64,000 nucleotides of DNA, from contig NZ_JADBGI010000015.1 of assembly GCF_014892575.1 (NCBI RefSeq), positions 62,001 through 126,000 of the forward strand, written 5' to 3'. Source of the DNA: Nocardiopsis coralli (GTDB taxonomy: Bacteria; Actinomycetota; Actinomycetes; Streptosporangiales; Streptosporangiaceae). The notes under the pieces were generated by a model. The model searched no databases. It saw nothing but the letters and a program-made list of their open reading frames with translations, and was not told the DNA's origin. Both the position numbers and the translations under genes were made by a program. Shown one piece after another: positions 1-8,067 of this stretch (position 1 is its first letter; every line of letters begins with the position of its first letter).

Positions 1-1
1 G

Positions 2-220
2 GAGTGCACGCTGCACTCGACGCTGCGCCTGGGCAACTCCACGGTGGTTTTCGGCCGGGTGGTCAACGCCGCCGTGGACGAGGCGGCGCTGACCTCGGGC
101 GGGCACCCGGACGTGGAGCTCCTGCGCCCGCTCGCGCGCCTGGGCCGCAACGAGTGGTCGACGGTGGGCGAGGTGCGTGCGATCGACCGGATCCCCTACC
201 TGCCCGACCGGCGCGACTGA
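2..220 (+). CDS. Flavin reductase family protein, C-terminal fragment (5' end outside window)
   Basis: The window opens inside this gene; 72 codons are visible before the TGA. The residues read as the end of a flavin-reductase-type FMN-binding split barrel: a stretch on the gene's role in FMN binding (VVFGRVVNAAV) followed by the family's C-terminal signature ARLGRNEWSTVGEV and then IDRIPYLPDRRD. Such proteins reduce free FMN with NAD(P)H or carry out small flavin-dependent oxidations. The N-terminal part and true start are outside the window, so neither length nor substrate can be judged. It converges with the methyltransferase on the other strand 28 bases downstream. The family assignment is fairly sure; the specific function is not. 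Confidence 0.72.
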   Translation, partial: ECTLHSTLRLGNSTVVFGRVVNAAVDEAALTSGGHPDVELLRPLARLGRNEWSTVGEVRAIDRIPYLPDRRD

Positions 221-248
221 CGCCGCCCGGGCGCGCAGTACGGATCGC

Positions 249-908
249 CTACCGGCCGGTGTTCCTGCGGGCCCGCAGGACGGCGTCGTGCAGGGTGATC
301 TCGCGCCCGTCGCCGACGGTGGCGGTGCGCACGCGCGCGTCGGCGGTCTCCACGGTCCACTCGCCCGCATCGAGCAGGTCGGCGACCTGCTGCGCGGTCA
401 ACTGCGTGCCGTGGTGACCGGCGTGCGCCGCGTCGCCGTGCAGGCCGTCGGGGTGGTGCCCGACCACGAGCAGGGTCCCGCCCGGTGCCACGGCCGCGGC
501 CAGGCGCCGGTACAGGTCGGCGTAGGGCGCGTCGGTGTGCACGTAGTGGGAGTAGACGAGTGCGTACCCGCCGGCCGGCGGTTGCCAGGTGGTGAGGTCC
601 TCACACTGCCAGTGCACACGCCCGGCGACGGGTGCGCCGAGCTCCTGTGCGCGGGCGCGCGCGGTCTCCAGGGCGTTCTCGGCGATGTCGACCGCGGTGA
701 CCTGCCACCCCTGCCCGGCCAGCCACAGCGCGTCGGTCCCGGTGCCGCAACCGGCGTCCAGGGCGCTCCCGGGTTCCAGAGGCGCGGTCTCGGAGGCCAG
801 GTGCGGGTTGGCCTCGAGCGCACCGTGCCCGTGGCCCCCGCGGTGGTCCGATCCGTGGCCGGAGTAGCGCTCTTCCCAGTAGTTGCGGTCATACGTTGCG
901 TCGGACAC
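249..908 (-). CDS. Class I SAM-dependent methyltransferase
   Basis: A 219-residue soluble protein with the Rossmann-fold methyltransferase motifs in order. Motif I is ALDAGCGTGTDALWLA near residues 49-64, where SAM binds. It is followed by the acidic VTAVDIAENAL strand, and later by the APGGTLLVVGHH segment typical of motif III. The N-terminal YDRNYWEERYSG segment is common in UbiE/TehB-like small-molecule methyltransferases. A His/Gly-rich stretch around residues 17-28 is unusual but short. The ATG start gives the usual family length (about 200-220). The substrate cannot be told from sequence. It stands alone on the minus strand, separated from the next minus-strand gene by 158 bases that include a terminator-like hairpin. 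Confidence 0.85.
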   Translation of the reverse strand: MSDATYDRNYWEERYSGHGSDHRGGHGHGALEANPHLASETAPLEPGSALDAGCGTGTDALWLAGQGWQVTAVDIAENALETARARAQELGAPVAGRVHWQCEDLTTWQPPAGGYALVYSHYVHTDAPYADLYRRLAAAVAPGGTLLVVGHHPDGLHGDAAHAGHHGTQLTAQQVADLLDAGEWTVETADARVRTATVGDGREITLHDAVLRARRNTGR

Positions 909-1022
909 GAGCCCACTCCCCCGTCGTCGGTGTCCCGCCTGCCGTGTGCGGCGGCGCGGGATCCACGGTGCCCGTGCACGGCTCGGGCCTCAAGGTCTGT
1001 TGCCGACGCGGCAAAACGCAGC

Positions 1023-1050
1023 GCCCCGCGGCCGGCCGGGGCCGCGGGGC
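1023..1050 (-). terminator. Intrinsic terminator hairpin after the MPI-family gene
   Basis: An 11-bp perfect stem (GCCCCGCGGCC against GGCCGCGGGGC) with a 6-base loop. Read on the minus strand it is followed within about 7 bases by GCGTTTTGCC, a short U-tract. It lies just past the stop of the 1067-1735 gene, as expected for its terminator. Confidence 0.65.
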
Positions 1051-1066
1051 AGGCTGCTGCCGGCGC

Positions 1067-1735
1067 TCAGACCGCCAGGTCGCGTTCGGGGAAGGGCATG
1101 GCGGACAGGTGTTCCAGGACGGGCGCGGGGTCCCCGCTCCAGTCCATGGCGGCGACCTGGCCTCGGCTCCGGCGGCCGAGCACGGCCCGGGCGAGCTCGA
1201 AGAGCGGGGCGCGCCAGATGAGGTCCTCGCCCTGGCCGAGCGTCCAGGTCCGGCCGGTGTCGGTGGCCTCGACGCGGACCGACGCCAGCTCGGGGCTCCA
1301 CCCCTTGGCGAGGCCGCCGATGGTGAAGTCGGCGAGCTGGTCGGTGTCCTCGGTCTGCGGCCCCAGGTCCAGTGCCCCGCGCAGGTCGTTCTCGTGGTGC
1401 CAGATGTCGACCACGGGCAGGCGGTAGCGGGTGCGCTGCTGGGTGGAGATCAGGTCCAGGAAGGCGGGGGTCTCGGCCTTCCACTCCTGGCAGATCTCCT
1501 CGGCGTCCAGGTGTGCGCGTTCGGCGACCTGGCGTGCGGTGACGGTGTCGGTGGCCGGCGGGGTCAGGGCCCCGCTGAGCACGTCGGAACAGATCCCGGC
1601 GAGATGGGCGTAGGTCTCGGTGACCGTCCAGTCGGGCAGGGCCGGGACGGGGGCGTCGGCCTGCTCCTCGGTCAGGCCGGAGGCCAGGTCGAACAGGCGG
1701 CTCTGGGTGTTGGCGTAGATGCGCGCGGCGTCCAT
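1067..1735 (-). CDS. Mycothiol-dependent maleylpyruvate isomerase-family protein (DinB fold)
   Basis: A 222-residue protein that begins MDAARIYANTQSRLFDLAS and continues PDWTVTETYAHLAGICSDV. This is the pattern of the maleylpyruvate isomerase N-terminal domain, a DinB-like four-helix bundle with metal-binding histidines, here the AHLAG motif and a later WHHEND histidine pair. In actinomycetes these are annotated as TIGR03083/TIGR03086 proteins; some use mycothiol as cofactor. A C-terminal SCP2-like region (GRTWTLGQGEDLIWRAPLFELARAVLGR is split around residue 185) fits the two-domain form. No aromatic ring-cleavage partner sits next to it, so the true substrate is unknown. The ATG start is preceded by about 116 bases holding the terminator of the upstream flavin pair. 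Confidence 0.8.
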   Translation of the reverse strand: MDAARIYANTQSRLFDLASGLTEEQADAPVPALPDWTVTETYAHLAGICSDVLSGALTPPATDTVTARQVAERAHLDAEEICQEWKAETPAFLDLISTQQRTRYRLPVVDIWHHENDLRGALDLGPQTEDTDQLADFTIGGLAKGWSPELASVRVEATDTGRTWTLGQGEDLIWRAPLFELARAVLGRRSRGQVAAMDWSGDPAPVLEHLSAMPFPERDLAV

Positions 1736-1800
1736 GGCGCAACGTTAACGAACAGCGTTCGGTTTTCACAGACCCCTGTTCGGGGCGGTCGACAACGGGG

Positions 1801-1836
1801 CGTGCCGGGCGCGGGGAGCAGCGCGCGCCCGGCACG
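1801..1836 (-). terminator. Hairpin terminator of the FMN reductase/LLM operon
   Basis: A perfect 13-bp stem (CGTGCCGGGCGCG and its complement CGCGCCCGGCACG) with a 10-base loop, placed 16 bases past the stop of the FMN reductase on the minus strand. No clear U-tract follows, which is common for actinobacterial terminators. Confidence 0.55.
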
Positions 1837-1851
1837 TTCGGCCGGCGTCCC

Positions 1852-2472
1852 TCAGGTTCCCAGCCCCGACATGAGGTCGGCGAAGGGCGTGGGCTCCTCG
1901 AAGGGGTCGGCGCCCTTCGGTGCGCGTTCGGTGGCCAGCATCGCGAGCTGGCGTCCGGCGCGGTCGATGCGCTGGCCCAGTTCACGGCCGCCGTTCTCAC
2001 CGGAGCCCCAGTCCTCGGAGGCCGCGTAGACGCCGGTGGGCACGACCGTGGAGCGGGTGTAGGAGAACATGGGCCGCAGGGCGTGCTCGAGCACCAGGGA
2101 GTGGCGCGGGCTGCCCCCGGTGGCGCCCATGAGCACGGGCATGCCGTCGAGGTCGTCGGGTTCGACGATGTCGAAGAAGGACTTGAACAGCCCGCTGTAG
2201 GAGGCGTTGAAGACCGGGGTGACGGCGATGATGCCGTCGGCCTCGCCCAGGTCCTCGAGCACACCCCGCAGTTCGCCGGTGGGCACGCGGGTGGTCATGG
2301 CGTTCATGATGTCGTGTGCGACGTCGCGCAGTTCCACCACGCGGGTCTGCACCTGTTCGCCGCGTTCGGACAGCGCCTTCTCGGTGGCCTCGGTGAGCCG
2401 GTCGGCCAGCATCCGGGTCGAGGACGGGGTGCTCATCCCCGCGCTGACGGTGACGATCCTGCGTGTGCTCAT
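1852..2472 (-). CDS. LLM-partnered FMN reductase, CE1759 family
   Basis: A 206-residue flavodoxin-like NAD(P)H:FMN reductase. The N-terminus IVTVSAGMSTPSSTRMLADR is the phosphate-binding loop of the NADPH-dependent FMN reductase fold. ITAVTPVFNASYSGLFKSFFD-like residues near 80-100 form the second flavin contact, and MPVLMGATGGSPRH follows. It would supply reduced FMN to the monooxygenase encoded just upstream: its ATG overlaps the stop of that gene by four bases (ATGA), so the two are translationally coupled. This exact pairing is the CE1758/CE1759 two-component system of actinobacteria, whose substrate is unknown to me. It is the last gene of the pair, ending 16 bases before a hairpin terminator. 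Confidence 0.88.
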   Translation of the reverse strand: MSTRRIVTVSAGMSTPSSTRMLADRLTEATEKALSERGEQVQTRVVELRDVAHDIMNAMTTRVPTGELRGVLEDLGEADGIIAVTPVFNASYSGLFKSFFDIVEPDDLDGMPVLMGATGGSPRHSLVLEHALRPMFSYTRSTVVPTGVYAASEDWGSGENGGRELGQRIDRAGRQLAMLATERAPKGADPFEEPTPFADLMSGLGT

Positions 2473-3575
2473 TCCTGCTCCTCCTGTTCCCCTTCCCCTG
2501 CAGCCTTCTTCGCGGCCAGGAGCGAGGCGTGGGTGGGTGCGTCGGGAACGTGGTCGGGCTTCTTGGCGGCGAACTCCTTGCGCAGGACGGGCACGACCTC
2601 CTCGCCGAGCAGGTCGAGCTGTTCCAGGACGGTCTTGAGCGGCAGGCCGGCGTGGTCCATGAGGAAGAGCTGGCGCTGGTAGTCGCCGAACATCTCACGG
2701 AAGCCGAGCGTGCGGTCGATGACCTCCTGCGGACTGCCGACGGTCAGCGGGGTCTCGCGGGTGAACTCCTCCAGGGAGGGGCCGCCGCCGTAGACCGGTG
2801 CGTTGTCGAAGTAGGGACGGAACTCCTTGACTGCGTCCTGGGAATTCTTGCGCATGAAGACCTGGCCGCCGAGACCGACGATGGCCTCCTCCGCCTTGCC
2901 GTGGCCGTAGTACTCGTACCGGCGCCGGTACAGCGAGATGAGCTTACGCGTGTGGGTGGCCGGCCAGAAGATGTTGTTGTGGAAGAACCCGTCGCCGTAG
3001 AACGCGGCCTGCTCGGCGATCTCCGGGCTGCGGATCGAGCCGTGCCAGACGAAGGGCGGCACGCCGTCGAGCGGGCGCGGGGTGGCGGTGAAGCCCTGCA
3101 GCGGGGTGCGGAACTTGCCCTGCCAGTCGACGACGTCCTCGCGCCAGAGCCGGTGCAGCAGGTTGTAGTGCTCCAGGGCCAGGTTGATGCCCTCGCGGAT
3201 GTCGTAACCGAACCAGGGGTAGACCGGGCCGGTGTTGCCGCGCCCCATCATCACGTCCACCCGGCCGTCGGCCAAGTGCTGGAGCATCGCGAAGTCCTCG
3301 GCGATCTTGACCGGGTCGTTGGTGGTGATGAGGGTGGTGGAGGTCGAGAGCTGCAGGCGCTCGGTCTGCGCGGCGATGTAGCCCAGCATCGTCGTGGGCG
3401 AGGACGCCACGAACGGCGGGTTGTGGTGCTCCCCGGTGGCGAAGACATCCAGGCCCACTTCCTCGGCCTTCAGGGCGATACGCACCATCGCCTTGATGCG
3501 CTCAGCCTCGGTGGGGGTGCGCCCGGTCGTGGGGTCGGGTGTGACGTCACTGACCGAGAAGATTCCGAACTGCAT
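2469..3575 (-). CDS. Luciferase-like monooxygenase, CE1758 family
   Basis: A 368-residue luciferase-like (LLM class) FMN-dependent oxygenase. It starts MQFGIFSVSDVTPDP, includes the conserved GLDVFATGEHHNPPF barrel strand and TSTTLITTNDPVKIAEDFAMLQ, and has the DGRVDVMMGRGNTGPVYPWFG phosphate-binding loop (the last is read across residues about 107-127). This matches the CE1758 family, which uses reduced FMN delivered by a partner reductase; the partner is the next gene, overlapping by four bases. Its C-terminus is rich in Lys/Glu and ends in a run of glutamates, probably disordered. Substrate unknown. Its promoter should lie in the AT-richer segment at 3576-3640. Confidence 0.88.
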   Translation of the reverse strand: MQFGIFSVSDVTPDPTTGRTPTEAERIKAMVRIALKAEEVGLDVFATGEHHNPPFVASSPTTMLGYIAAQTERLQLSTSTTLITTNDPVKIAEDFAMLQHLADGRVDVMMGRGNTGPVYPWFGYDIREGINLALEHYNLLHRLWREDVVDWQGKFRTPLQGFTATPRPLDGVPPFVWHGSIRSPEIAEQAAFYGDGFFHNNIFWPATHTRKLISLYRRRYEYYGHGKAEEAIVGLGGQVFMRKNSQDAVKEFRPYFDNAPVYGGGPSLEEFTRETPLTVGSPQEVIDRTLGFREMFGDYQRQLFLMDHAGLPLKTVLEQLDLLGEEVVPVLRKEFAAKKPDHVPDAPTHASLLAAKKAAGEGEQEEQE

Positions 3576-3822
3576 GGCCCGCTCCCGTATTTGCTTCCAT
3601 AGAAGTAGCTTCCTCAGAAGCTATCACGTGTGAACACCCGGGACCACCGGTGCATTCCCCGCCCCCGAGGCCCGTGTTCGTCCACAGGCACGCTCCGTGT
3701 CCGCAGAATGTCACCGGGGCGTGCTATCCCAGGTAAAGGACGACACACCCTCGGTCACCGCGGCCGCGACCGCCGACCGACCGCAGCCGACGAGGAGGCA
3801 GGGCGCCCGCGCCCGCACCGCC

Positions 3823-4035
3823 ATGACCCCCACCGACCCCGTCGAGACCACCGCCGAGGACCGCGCACCCGTCCGCCTCTCCCAGGCCCTGCCCGAGGTG
3901 CTGGAACACCTGCACCGCCACAGCCGCGCCACCGCCCCCGACCCCGACCCGGCGCCCCCGCACCGCTCCCCCGCCACCCGTCCGCCCGGCCGCACGCACC
4001 GCCACCGCGCCCCCGCACCCCGCCCCGTGAGCTAG
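3823..4035 (+). CDS. Small hypothetical protein, doubtful
   Basis: A 70-codon ORF from an ATG. The first half (PVRLSQALPEVLEHLHRHS) looks like a short amphipathic helix; the rest is Pro/Arg/His-rich. The frame stays open upstream to a GTG near 3697. A GAGGAGG sequence lies about 26 bases upstream of the ATG, too far for an ideal ribosome site. No family recognised. The helix-like segment and high-GC third positions favour a real gene, but the Pro/Arg-rich end is also what random high-GC sequence produces. Low confidence. Confidence 0.3.
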   Translation: MTPTDPVETTAEDRAPVRLSQALPEVLEHLHRHSRATAPDPDPAPPHRSPATRPPGRTHRHRAPAPRPVS

Positions 4036-4193
4036 CCCTCCCTGGCGGGTGTCCCGACACACCCACGAGCCCGGCACCCGGGGGAACACCCACGCGCCCC
4101 TGCCACCTCCCAGACCCCGAAAACCCCGCGTGACAAGGGTTTCGGCCAGATTGCCAAGGCCCGCTCACAACGCTCCGCCGACCCCTTGCACCC

Positions 4194-4541
4194 TCCCGTT
4201 GCCCGACTCTCACCGGGTTTTTACCGGCCCCGGCGAAAAATCGGGGCCGACAACGGGAACACCACAGCCATAAGAGGCGTTGAGCCAGGTGAAGCGCCTC
4301 GAGACCGAAAACCCCGCACCCTTCAGGACCCTCGGAGCACTCACCACAATCCATGCGCGAATGCGAGCGCGCGTGTCGGTAATGGGGGTTTCCGACACGC
4401 CCAGAGACGCCGCATTCGCCTTCCCAGCGGCCAGACCGCACTCAGTGCACCCTGGCCGCGCCCGCTGTGGCCCGCGTTGGGGGACGCGGGCCACAGCTAT
4501 GTCCGGGGGGCGCGGCACCGTCGCGCCCCCCGGACCTTTTT
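4194..4541 (+). ncRNA. Candidate structured plus-strand RNA in a gene-free stretch
   Basis: This 350-base segment is dense in perfect stems. An outer stem TCCCGTTG/CAACGGGA (4194-4201 with 4251-4258) encloses CCCG/CGGG (4202-4217) and CGGCCCCG/CGGGGCCG (4225-4249), a three-way-junction layout. GAGGCG/CGCCTC pairs at 4274-4300 and GCGTGTCGG/CCGACACGC at 4371-4400. Two tandem 14-bp hairpins follow (4464-4497 and 4501-4535), the last trailed by CTTTTT. The T-run orients transcription to the plus strand, yet no convincing plus-strand gene precedes it and the next gene is convergent. I recognise no known RNA family (not tmRNA, RNase P, SRP, 6S). Inferred to be a stand-alone sRNA or the 3' part of a longer non-coding transcript; 5' end unknown. 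Confidence 0.4.
4464..4541 (+). terminator. Tandem 14-bp hairpins with T-run, plus-strand oriented
   Basis: The first stem is GCTGTGGCCCGCGT (4464-4477) with ACGCGGGCCACAGC (4484-4497), loop TGGGGG. The second is GTCCGGGGGGCGCG (4501-4514) with CGCGCCCCCCGGAC (4522-4535), loop GCACCGT, followed by CTTTTT at 4536-4541. The U-tract is on the plus strand only, so it ends a plus-strand transcript; it may also help terminate the convergent kinase gene whose stop is 15 bases away. Confidence 0.8.
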
Positions 4542-4555
4542 GCGTGCGGCCCCGG

Positions 4556-6811
4556 TCAGCCCCGCTCGTGGAAGTCGATCACAGCGATGTCGTCGACCTC
4601 GGCCTCGTACTCCGCGGGGCTGCCCTCCGGGTCGGGCTGGGTCAGCTCCGTCACCGGACTGCACGGCTCGTACATGATCCCGGGCAGTTCGGGGTTGTCC
4701 AACGCCGCCGGGAGATCCCTGGAATCGGAGCAGACCACGGACTCGTCGATCACCCAATCGAACCCTCCGGAGGAATAACCCCACAGGTGCACGGTCCGGT
4801 CCGAATTCTCGGCCGGGTTCTCCAACACGTCCGCCACGTCCATCGCACCGTCGCAGTCCATGTCCCAACCGGTGGCCCGGACGTCCCACTCCGACTCGTA
4901 GGGCTCACCCATGACCACCGATCCACAGATCGGGGCGTGCACCGCCTTCCAACCCGGCCCCTCCTCACCGGCGGCCCACATCTGCGGGTCCTCCAGCCTC
5001 ACCCCGGAGTCGACCTCCTCGAACTCGACCCGGACCTGCCGGCGGTCCGCCGTGTATTCGGCCCACACGGGCCGCTCCTCCTCATCCAGCTCGACCCGGG
5101 CGACCACCTGCTCCTCCACGAGATCCCCGCCGTCCAGGAACCCCAGCACGGCGGGCCCGGTGTACACACGGTCCTGCCCCTCCTCGGCCTCGGCGTCCTC
5201 CTCGGCCAGCGCACGCAGCGGAGCGGAGACCAGGGTCGCGGCGACCGAATCAGCACCGAAACCGGGTTCGAGCTCCCGGACCTCGACCGCCTCCTCCGGG
5301 ACGGAGGCCTCCTCGCGCTCGGCGTACACGTACAGCTCACCCTCGTGGTTGGCCACCGCGGTGGTGCCGGCGCCCATCCCCTCGCCCCGCACGAGAAAGC
5401 TGTCGGTGCCGGCCGAGTACAGGTACTCCTCCTCGACCCGGCTGTCCTCCACCACCTGGTCCACGGGCGTACCGGTCCTGCCGGAGACCTCTTCGGCGTG
5501 CTCCTCGGTGAAGGAACGCTCCACCGACGCGGTGAACCCCTGACCCTGCTCGAGCACGTCCGCGGCCGCGGCGATCCTCTCCCCCGGTGTGACCCGGAGC
5601 TGGTCGTAGGAGACCGCACCCACCGCGGCCAGCCCGGCCACCGTGAGCAGGCCCGCTCCGGCCAGGCCCATCTTGGACGTGGCGACCGCGCTCAGCGCAC
5701 CCCCGGAGGCCAGACCCGTGCTGCCGCTGCCGGCCGCGGCAGCACCCGCGGTTCCGGTCCCGGCAACGCCTCCACCGGCGGTGGCTGCGCCCGACCCCAC
5801 GGCCCCCGCACCCAGGCCGACCGCGGAGGCCGTACCCAACGCCGCCGCCCAGCGGGCCGGGTCGTGTCCGGCATCGTCCACACCGCGCCAGTAGTCGCCG
5901 AGCATGCGGCGCAACGTGTCGGCCGCGGTGACCGGACGGCGCTCCCCCCGGACCTCCCCGGGCGGGTCCACGGGCTCGGGCAGCAGGGCACCCACCAACG
6001 CCTCGGAGGTCGGGCGCCGGCCCGGGTCCACCGACAGCGCCTCCTCGACCAGAGCGACCAGGTCCTCGGGCACACCCTCGACGTCGTGCTCGCCCTCGCG
6101 CACCCGGCGCGCCAGCTCACCCGCGTCACCGGTCCCGAACGGCTGACGCCCCGTGGCGGCCAGCGTGACCAACCCGCCCCAGGCGAACACGTCGGCCGCC
6201 GGGTCCGCGGCCGCCCCGGAATAACGTTCGGGCGCCGACCAGCCGGGGGTGCCGTAGGTGGCCGAGGCGTCGGCGGAACGCTCGGTACCGATGTCGACGG
6301 CGATCCCGAAGTCCACGATCTTCGGCCCGTCCGGGGACAGGATGACGTTGCCCGGCTTGATGTCGCGGTGCGCGATACCCGCGCCGTGCAGAGCCGCCAA
6401 CCCCTCGGCCGCACCCAGGGCGAAGGTGCGCAGCATGTCGCCCTCCAGCGGGCCGAAGGCCCGCACGTGCGCGCGCAGGTCCCGTCCGGGCACGTAGTCG
6501 AAGGCCAACCACGGCACCGGCGCCGCGGGATCGGCCGCGTGCAGGCGGGCGGTACTGATGCCGTCGGCTCGCCCCAGCATCTCGACCTCACGGGCGAAGG
6601 CCTCCCGGAACGCGGGCTTCTCGGCGGCTGCGGTGTGCACGGTCTTGACGGCCACGCACGCGCCCTGCCCGTCCAGGGCCCCGAAGACGGCACCCATGCC
6701 GCCCGAGCCGATGCGTCCCACCACCCTGTAGGGGCCGACCCGCTCCGGGTCGCCCTCCTCGAGCGGTGCGAGTCCGGGCGGCAGGGTCACGGCGTCAGGG
6801 GATGTGGACAT
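4556..6811 (-). CDS. Transmembrane serine/threonine protein kinase
   Basis: A 751-residue Hanks-type kinase. Residues 28-275 hold the kinase domain: glycine loop GRIGSGGMGAVFG (32-44), VAVK with the ATP lysine at 56, HRDIKPGN with catalytic Asp150, DFG at 167-169 and APE near 193-195. All essential residues are present, so it should be active. A Gly/Ala-rich stretch (about 324-380) leads to one membrane helix (about 382-401) and a 350-residue acidic extracellular domain with no family I recognise. The segment YWRGVDDAGHDPARW after the kinase domain is shared with the pseudokinase encoded 107 bases upstream on the same strand, so the two are paralogs and probably co-transcribed. Signal and targets are unknown. 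Confidence 0.92.
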   Translation of the reverse strand: MSTSPDAVTLPPGLAPLEEGDPERVGPYRVVGRIGSGGMGAVFGALDGQGACVAVKTVHTAAAEKPAFREAFAREVEMLGRADGISTARLHAADPAAPVPWLAFDYVPGRDLRAHVRAFGPLEGDMLRTFALGAAEGLAALHGAGIAHRDIKPGNVILSPDGPKIVDFGIAVDIGTERSADASATYGTPGWSAPERYSGAAADPAADVFAWGGLVTLAATGRQPFGTGDAGELARRVREGEHDVEGVPEDLVALVEEALSVDPGRRPTSEALVGALLPEPVDPPGEVRGERRPVTAADTLRRMLGDYWRGVDDAGHDPARWAAALGTASAVGLGAGAVGSGAATAGGGVAGTGTAGAAAAGSGSTGLASGGALSAVATSKMGLAGAGLLTVAGLAAVGAVSYDQLRVTPGERIAAAADVLEQGQGFTASVERSFTEEHAEEVSGRTGTPVDQVVEDSRVEEEYLYSAGTDSFLVRGEGMGAGTTAVANHEGELYVYAEREEASVPEEAVEVRELEPGFGADSVAATLVSAPLRALAEEDAEAEEGQDRVYTGPAVLGFLDGGDLVEEQVVARVELDEEERPVWAEYTADRRQVRVEFEEVDSGVRLEDPQMWAAGEEGPGWKAVHAPICGSVVMGEPYESEWDVRATGWDMDCDGAMDVADVLENPAENSDRTVHLWGYSSGGFDWVIDESVVCSDSRDLPAALDNPELPGIMYEPCSPVTELTQPDPEGSPAEYEAEVDDIAVIDFHERG

Positions 6812-6918
6812 CGGGGCCTTTCAGGGGGACGGGGGATGTGATCGGCAGGGCGCACCCCACTCCCCGACTCCGATGCCCCGATGCACACGAAGGTTCACAC
6901 CACGGCCCGTGTTCCGGG

Positions 6919-7890
6919 TCAGGACCCGGTGCGCCCCCACCGGATGCCGCGGCCCGGGCGCCGGCGCGTGGCACGTTCGGGCGCCATCGACCACAGCACC
7001 GGATCGTGCCCGGCCGCGTCGAAACCCCTCCAGTGCTCGGCCAGCAGCGCACCCAACGCCTCCGGCAGGGCCGAGGTCGCACCACGCGGCAGCAACGCCC
7101 TCGCCAGGGCGTGGGCCCCCGGCCGGGCGCGCGGGTCCGGGTGCAGCGACTTGGCCACCAGCGGCGCCATCCACTCCGGCACACCCCGCAGGTCGAAGCG
7201 CCCGTGCAGGGCCCGTTCGTGGATCTCCTGAACGGTTCCCCGGCCGAAGGGCCCGCGGCCGGTGGCGGCGAGCACCACCGCGCACGCCCAGGAGAAGACG
7301 TCCGCGCCCGGTCCGGGAGCGCCCCCGTGGGCTGTCTCCGGTGCACTCCACCCGGCGGCCCCGGCCGCGGCAAGGGTCTCGTCGGCCAGCCCCGCCCCGA
7401 CCACACGGGGACCGCGGGGCGAGAGCAGCACCCTGTCGGGGGCGAGGTCGCCGTGCACGGTGCCCGCGGTGTGCAGCGCACCGAGGGCCTCGGCGGTACC
7501 GGCGGCCGCGCCGGTCAAGTGCGCACCCTCCAGGGGACCGAAGGAACGCACGTGGGTGTCGAGGTCGCGGCCCGGCACGTACTCCATGGCGATCCAGGGC
7601 ACGGGCCCGGACAGATCGACGGTGTGCACCGGCGCGGCGCACACCGCCGCGGACAGGCACAGCGCCTCCACACGCCGGTCGAGGGTGACACGGTCACGGG
7701 TGGGCAGTGTGCGCAAAGCCGCACACCGGCGGTTGACGTCCACCGCCCCGTAGACGACGCCGTTGCCGGTGTCGCTGATGCGCCCCAGGAGCCGGTGGCC
7801 GCCCAGATGCACGGGGTCCTGCCCGGTCAGGGGGTCCAGCCCGGGCGGAGGGGCCGGTCGCTGCGGGGCGGGGCCACCGGGTCCAGTCAT
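6919..7890 (-). CDS. Cytosolic Ser/Thr pseudokinase
   Basis: A 323-residue protein kinase homologue that appears catalytically dead. The glycine loop is only partly kept (GRISDTGNGVVYG). The ATP lysine is replaced (AALR, Arg60, where the active paralog has VAVK). The catalytic loop reads HGDLAPDR, keeping Asp148 but losing the Arg, Lys and Asn of HRDxKPxN. DFG is replaced by GAG (165-167). The APE motif (WSAPE) and the C-lobe remain. It shares the tail motif HWRGFDAAGHDP with the active membrane kinase encoded next on the same strand. I chose the ATG at 7890, behind a GAGGGAC ribosome site, over an in-frame ATG 87 bases upstream. Inferred role: allosteric partner or scaffold of the neighbouring kinase. 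Confidence 0.8.
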   Translation of the reverse strand: MTGPGGPAPQRPAPPPGLDPLTGQDPVHLGGHRLLGRISDTGNGVVYGAVDVNRRCAALRTLPTRDRVTLDRRVEALCLSAAVCAAPVHTVDLSGPVPWIAMEYVPGRDLDTHVRSFGPLEGAHLTGAAAGTAEALGALHTAGTVHGDLAPDRVLLSPRGPRVVGAGLADETLAAAGAAGWSAPETAHGGAPGPGADVFSWACAVVLAATGRGPFGRGTVQEIHERALHGRFDLRGVPEWMAPLVAKSLHPDPRARPGAHALARALLPRGATSALPEALGALLAEHWRGFDAAGHDPVLWSMAPERATRRRPGRGIRWGRTGS

Positions 7891-8067
7891 CACCACGGTC
7901 CCTCGGAGACGGAGGAAGGGCACGCCGGCGCCGCGGCGCGCCCCAGGGGGGTCGTGTCCCGCGGCCCGCACGGGCAAAAGGCGCCCGGGACACCCCTGAC
8001 GTTCCCACTTCGCGGCGCAACGAACCGGATCGGCACCTTTGTCCGGATGGCCCGGTTCCCCGCCGGC

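Noticed and set aside
3576-4193. tmRNA, RNase P, SRP RNA or tRNA in the gene-poor stretch
   Set aside because: No CCA-type acceptor, T-loop GTTCGA context, or conserved core sequences of these RNAs were found.
4280-6841. An 853-codon open frame antisense to the Ser/Thr kinase
   Set aside because: It is the GC-rich shadow of the kinase gene; composition (Gly/Arg/His/Val-rich) is not protein-like, and the kinase motifs on the other strand are unambiguous.
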